Origin: Paratinospora sagittata | Lineage: Eukaryota > Streptophyta > Magnoliopsida > Ranunculales > Menispermaceae | Length of the DNA stretch: 64,000 bases | Direction of reading: 5' to 3' | Assembly (NCBI GenBank): GCA_035771175.1 | Contig: CM069593.1 | Location: 40,237,741-40,301,740, forward strand | Shown here: one piece after another, positions 59,371-64,000 of the stretch | How positions within the stretch are numbered: position 1 is the stretch's first letter | Layout: each line of letters begins with the position of its first letter | Position numbers and translations under genes: made by a program | The notes under the pieces: model-generated | The model's database searches: none | Seen by the model: the letters and a program-made list of their open reading frames with translations, nothing else | Told to the model about the DNA's origin: nothing

Positions 59371-59883
59371 TGAATCTAACAGACCAACGAGTGATTGGCT
59401 GGAAGCCTGGTGAGTTTTAAGATCGTCGTTGTATAAGAAATCTACGTTTCCCTTATGCCTTCAAGAGAATTAGTTCCATGGCCGAAGGGCGCGGGTACCT
59501 CATGGAAACCCAAAAAAACAAATAAAAATAAAATAAAAAAGGCAAATCTAACGCACAGATTATAATTTGCTGAGGTGTACTTTGGTGATTCGCACCTAAA
59601 ACCACAACATTAACTTTTCGCGCCTAAACGCTTCGGCGCCAATCTTTCCAATCTCTTACCCCCCCTGGTTCTCGAAGCGAGCTCTTCCTGTTGTTGTTCT
59701 TGTTCTTGCGATTGTGTATTTTTCATTTCTTTCCGCTTTTCGAAGACAGATCTCCGTTCCCTTCTCTGCAAGCATTTTCCTTCCTTTCTCATAGTTTTCG
59801 TTGTGGCGTTCATGGCGTCTAGGGTTTCACAGAGTACCTAATCTTCTGTTCAAAACACTGAACAAAGCAGAACCCTTTCTTCC
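59371..59883 (+). promoter_or_regulatory. Upstream region and 5' leader of SMC5
   Basis: About 510 bp between the LTR remnant and the SMC5 ATG. The stretch 59600-59880 is less AT-rich and pyrimidine-rich, as expected of a plant promoter/5' UTR. A short upstream frame starts at ATG 59812 (ATGGCGTCTAGGG) and stops within 10 codons. No TATA box was clear. Confidence 0.45.
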
Positions 59884-60441
59884 ATGGAAGAGCGCTCCAA
59901 AAAACGTGCAAGGCTTACAAAAAGGTTCAGAATCTTTCCAGCTTTTTTTTATTTTCACTCATCTTTGATGGTTTTTATTTTATTTTATTTTTCCCTCTAA
60001 TTTTTACGGCTTTCTCAGAGGTGAGGATGATTACTTGCCCGGAAACATCACTGAGATTGAACTAAAAAACTTCATGACATTCGATGAACTGAAATGCAAG
60101 CCCGGTTCTCGTCTCAACCTTGTGATTGGACCCAATGGATCGGGAAAGAGTTCTCTCGTCTGTGCTATTGCTCTTGGCCTCGGAGGCGAGCCTCAGGTTT
60201 ACTTTTCGCGAAAAAAATGCTCTTTCTTGAATGTAAATTAGGGCAAGGTGAAGTGTGGTGTGAGTTAAAAATATGTCTTTTCTGCAGCTTCTAGGGAGAG
60301 CATCGAGTGTTGGTGCGTATGTGAAACGTGGAGAGGAGTCTGGGTTTATAAGGATTTCCCTTAGAGGTGATTCTGAGGCGGATAAAATTACCGTTACCAG
60401 GAAGATAGACATGCGCAACAAATCGGAATGGTTATTTAATG
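59884..60441 (+). CDS. SMC5: Structural maintenance of chromosomes protein 5, exons 1-3 (partial gene)
   Basis: N-terminal part of SMC5, an ATPase arm of the SMC5/6 complex that acts in the nucleus in recombination repair and sister-chromatid handling. Exon 1 is 59884-59924 (MEERSKKRARLTK), exon 2 is 60019-60196 and exon 3 is 60288-60441. Introns are GT...AG and phases agree at each junction. Exon 2 gives GEDDYLPGNITEIELKNFM and the Walker A loop GPNGSGKSS. Exon 3 gives LLGRASSVGAYVKRGEESG and ITVTRKIDMRNKSEWLFNG. All are strongly conserved in plant SMC5. The next exon (the KVVPK-like part) is not in the remaining 3.5 kb, which holds LINE sequence, so the third intron is long. No frameshift is seen, so it looks functional. 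The rest lies outside the window. Confidence 0.93.
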
Positions 60442-60907
60442 GTATTTTGTCTAATCCTTTGTGATCAATTTCTTTTACAATGTGTAATTGTGGGTTCACG
60501 TTGTCAATTACTTACAGTTTCCATTACTCTCATCATTCTGTTGAAATTACACTTTAATTAAGTCATCTCATTTATCTATATAGTTTCTTCATGATATGTT
60601 CTGAATCCAAAAAAGGTAAAAAGAAATGATGCTATGAATGCTTGTTATCTTATTGGTGATTAATTTATTACTTCCTATTTAGAGTTTCATGTATAATTTA
60701 AAGAGCTCTGCTAGTATATTATGGAATTACATAGTGGTTTAGTTATTTTCTGGGATAGGGGCATCGTTGACCTTAAGTGAATTGTTGGTTTTCCCGTCAT
60801 CAAAATATACACCATGAGGAATATATCTTTCAGTCAATGTTTTCTTTAGGAGCTAGGTATCATACTGCACAACTTGAGGCATGAGGTTTATTAACTTATT
60901 ATTTATT
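60442..60907 (+). other. SMC5 intron 3, first part
   Basis: Starts with GTATTTTG at the exon 3 donor. AT-rich, with no exon recognised. Confidence 0.6.
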
Positions 60908-61200
60908 TATTCATTTTTTGACTAGAAACATAAATTTTATTGATAAAAAGGAAAAGAAGTACAAAACACCACCTCAGGAGTCGGGCCCCAAGGGACGAGT
61001 GATACATTGAAAGATTTTACAATCTACACAAAATTGGACCCCAATCCCTCGTCTAGTCTCCAAAAGTATATCCCAAGTATAACATGGACGCATTAATCCA
61101 CAAGGAGGCCAAATTATGTGAAGATTCCCACACTCGGTCGACATCATTGGTAATGTTTTGAGAGATCCTAGCATTTCCCTCCTAACGCTCTAGAGTATTG
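60908..61200 (-). mobile_element. 5'-truncated LINE 3' end in the SMC5 intron
   Basis: GACTAGAAACATAAATTTTATTGATAAAAAGGAAAAG...TACAAAAC and ATTAATCCACAAGGAGG resemble, in order, the 3' untranslated part of the LINE that begins at 62290 (GACAAGAAACAAAATATCG, TTTGTACAAC, CTAATCCACAAAGATG). The minus strand would therefore end here with an A/T-rich tail. It carries no coding region. Confidence 0.45.
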
Positions 61201-62283
61201 CAAAGAGCACCACTATCCAATGGCGCTTGAGATGTGAAGGCTGGCTCTCCTTGCTTGGAAAAGAGAATGGGCATTTAACATTTGGCTAGGGCAAATCAGG
61301 TATATATCCTGTCCATCTATTCCACATTGCTTATTTGTTTATGGTCACGTGTAAGAGGTCCTAGTCAAAAATACGACAAGCTTGAATGAAATGTTCCTAA
61401 ATTTCTTCCCCTTCATTGACTTTGTGGCTATGGAAAAAATTATTGAAGGTGCAAGGTGCACTTAAGGAGATGGAATCTCCTTAGCATCTAGGCGTTAGGA
61501 GAGCCACATGCTTGAGTGAATCCAGGTACAAAAATACATTAAAAATTTTATATGTAAATGAAAAGTAAAAATAATAGTAAATGCATATTTTATTAACGAT
61601 GGCTTTATTTTTAAGTAATAAATTTATAATAGAAGAGAGTGATTGCCATAGTTGCATGATACTAAATAGTTGTATGGATACTAAATAGTTGCATGATACT
61701 AAATACTAGTGGGAATACCTAGTGCACATGGCTCTAGCTATTGTGAGATTTAGGGAGACAATGCATGGAACTTTTATGTCACATTGTAGAATGTTTCTGG
61801 ATAATGATAAATGCCAATATACAATAAAATCAATATTGTAAGGTGCAACCTAATAAATAATAAATATACAACTTTCAACGCAAAAAAACTATGGTAATCA
61901 TCAATATTTTTCATAATTTATAAGTTTTAAAATGATTTGTTGTTAGGACGAAAACATAACGTGTAAAATTATAATCAACTTTTACAAAGTTGTTTTCTTA
62001 ATAAAAAGTTGAAAACTGTTTTCCAGACTTGCTCAACCAAATGCATTTTTTGTGTTTTGGAATTTTGGATACATAAAAACTGTATCTGGATTGCCAACCA
62101 AATAGGGCCTAAAGTTTTCTAGTCTACTGACGCATTTGGAGATTTTCTCCTCTAAATCCATCTTCGATTGCCTCATAATCGAATGAGCTAGATCTACCTT
62201 AAGATCATATGGAAAGCTCTTGTTCCATTTAAGGTTAGAATTTTGGGGTGGCTTATCGTAAATGAAAAGTTGAACTGTGCAAA
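61201..62283. other. SMC5 intron 3, middle part, no gene seen
   Basis: AT-rich. A small direct repeat of TGCATGATACTAAATAGT-type words occurs three times at 61652-61708. Confidence 0.5.
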
Positions 62284-64000
62284 CATATATATATATATAT
62301 ATTTGACAAGAAACAAAATATCGATTAAAATCGAATGTTTGTACAACCTATATTGTGCCAAGGACAAGGAGCCCTTTAAACTATCTTCATATACATTGTA
62401 AAATGGGTTCCCATACTCATAACTATTCACTTAACCCAAAACCTTTTGAGATTTTGCTTCCACTAATCCACAAAGATGCTAAAAAGAAGAAGCTCTACCA
62501 TACCCTAATTCATCTTGTTCTTTTTCTTCAAAAATCCGAGTGTTTTTTTCCTTTTATATCGACCAAATGATAGCGAATATTACTAACCTCTAGTAGTCCC
62601 TGAACTTCCTAGAGCAAGGTCCTTTGTTTGGAAAATCCCACAAATTTTTTTTTTTCATTTGGGAGGATATCCCATTTGTAGTTTGGTTTTCTAGTTTCCA
62701 CCAGCCCCAAATGCGTTTAGAGAAACTACAGTCCAAGAATAGGTGTCGTGCGAACTCATTATCCTTTTTGCAGAGAAAACACCAATTAGGAGATATTGCC
62801 CAATGTCGGAATCTTCTCTGGAACATGTTTGCACAGTTAAGTATACTGAGTGCTGCCACCCATCCTAAAAATTTGACCTTTGATGGTATATGAGCTCTCC
62901 ATATAAATTTATGTGGGAAGTTTGAAATAGGTTTCGGTAATGAGTTAAGGTGGTGGAAGAAAGTTTGAGAGGTTAAGGTTCTTGAGTTGTGTGGAGGCCA
63001 AACTACCTTATCCCTCCCCCCCTGAAAGACTGAGACCTTCAAGGTATCCTAGTAAAATTCTTATATTTTGGAATTCTCTCTCTATTGTTCTCTAGCTAGG
63101 AATAGGTTCCAAGAGATTCCCCTTACTTCCCTCTCCTCTACAGGGGTCACAAAAGAGCAGATAGGCTGGTTGTGTCTAGTGGATAAGACATACACATTGG
63201 GAAATAGGGATTGGAAGCTATCTGTACCACACCAGATGTCTTCCCAGAACCTAATGGTATCTCCACATCCCACTTTTAATCTAACAAGGCTTGAGGAAAT
63301 AGGGTATAATGAGTGAATGAACTTCCAGGGACTTATATAGGTTGCTTTGCATACCAGGCTAGCATCTCTTTGGTTGGTTTGCTTAGCCCACAGTGAGTCT
63401 TTTTCCTTGAGGAACTGCCACTACCACTTCCCCGCCAATGCCTTGTTCCTTGCCTCTAAATTCCCAACCGCCAATCCCCCCTGATCAGTTCTTCTTTGTA
63501 CTACCTCCCATTTGATAAGATATCCCACCTTCCCTTTATCATTCCCCTTCCAAAGGAATTTTCTCATCATTTGCTCAATCACCATTGCAACCTGCTTTGG
63601 TATTTTGAGTGTTGATAGGTAATATGTTGGAATGGCTTCCAACACATCTTTTAGTAGTACTAGTCTCCTCACTTTTGATACAAATCCCCGCTTCCACCCC
63701 TCCAGTCGTCTTGATACTGTGTGGATTACTGGCTCCCAGAAATTGAACTTTAGTGGATTTCCCCCCAAAGGCATTCCCAGATATCTCAACGGCCAATGTC
63801 CTATAAACATCCACATCGAGAAGAAAGGTGACTCAAGCATCTTCTTTCATGCGCATACCTGCCATCTGACTTTTCTCTAAATTCAGTTGCAATCTTGATA
63901 TCCAACAAAAGCCTTGAGTAATTCTTAGAGTGTTGAGTAGACTCTATTCATCATTCTCAATTAGGAAGAGACAGTCATCCACAAATTAATAGTGTGATAT
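62284..64000 (-). mobile_element. L1-type LINE in the SMC5 intron, antisense, runs off the window
   Basis: A minus-strand LINE. Its 3' end, with a (TA)n tail, is at about 62284-62304. The 3' UTR runs to about 62590. 63042-62590 encodes the zf-RVT region (IWRAHIPSKVKFLGWVAAL, CFLCKKDNEFARHLFLDC). 63273-63082 gives CGDTIRFWEDIWCG. 63840-63421 gives the end of the reverse transcriptase and thumb (LRYLGMPLGGNPLKFNFW, RLEGWKRGFVSK, RRLVLLKDVLEAIPTYYLS). 63900-63850 still reads as RT. Stops and frame breaks (about 63420, 63060) show decay. The 5' part of the element lies beyond 64000. Confidence 0.8.

Overview
The window is nuclear DNA from an angiosperm, most likely a eudicot. It is AT-rich with long intergenic tracts. 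It carries a zeatin O-glucosyltransferase-like UGT, the first exons of SMC5, a polygalacturonase relic, a CC-NBS-LRR relic, and plant lineages of Ty1/copia, Ty3/gypsy (Tekay/Del chromovirus), L1-type LINE, hAT, MULE and Helitron-like DNA. Only two genes look functional: the intron-free UGT at 24845-26326 (minus) and SMC5 starting at 59884 (plus) and running out of the window. The rest is mobile DNA, mobile-DNA relics and decayed genes.

Layout. 1-1138: end of a minus-strand LTR. 1139-1533: NBS-LRR scrap trapped between that LTR and a copia LTR. 1534-5189: decayed copia element. 5190-11130: AT-rich DNA with Helitron-like ends. 11147-12695: polygalacturonase pseudogene. 14275-16231: MULE transposase joined to an OTU protease-like domain. 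16375-17660: plant-mobile-domain relic on the opposite strand. 17960-18803: duplicated AT-rich DNA ending in a Helitron-like hairpin. 19130-22426: an old LTR split by a 2.45 kb solo LTR. 24845-26326: UGT. 28390-29500: LINE fragment. 29552-53445: a hAT transposon split by nested LTR elements. 54035-59370: two more minus-strand LTRs. 59884-64000: SMC5 exons 1-3, then an intron invaded by antisense LINEs.

The most striking structure is a nest at least four layers deep. A hAT transposase gene (minus) survives as pieces at 53445-52416, 40892-40840 and 37954-37740, with a possible 3' terminus near 29552. It is interrupted by a 7.7 kb Tekay-like element (29748-37452, TSD CCAAC), a solo LTR (37955-40839, TSD ATAGG), and a solo LTR (40893-45063) that contains another (41897-44113, TSD CAAAC). 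It is also interrupted by a copia-like LTR sequence (45069-52415) holding a solo LTR (45266-50497, TSD CATCC), which in turn holds another (47484-49940, TSD GATAT). Matching 5-bp target duplications were read directly from the sequence. The Tekay-like element carries an internal inversion of about 2.77 kb.

The long LTRs (about 1.4-2.9 kb) share an architecture not explained by ordinary annotation. A promoter-like TATA/TATTTAA lies a few hundred bases in, followed by a purine-rich leader and an AG|GT donor-like site. A 0.9-1.7 kb stretch then leads to a TGAGC...GCTCA hairpin and, 20-45 nt later, a pyrimidine-rich CAG|G acceptor-like site, 300-550 nt before the LTR end. This suggests that the family carries a spliceable leader intron inside the LTR itself. 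Several members also carry arrays of short perfect palindromes upstream of the promoter-like box. These are inferences from reading; no alignment, folding or search could be run.
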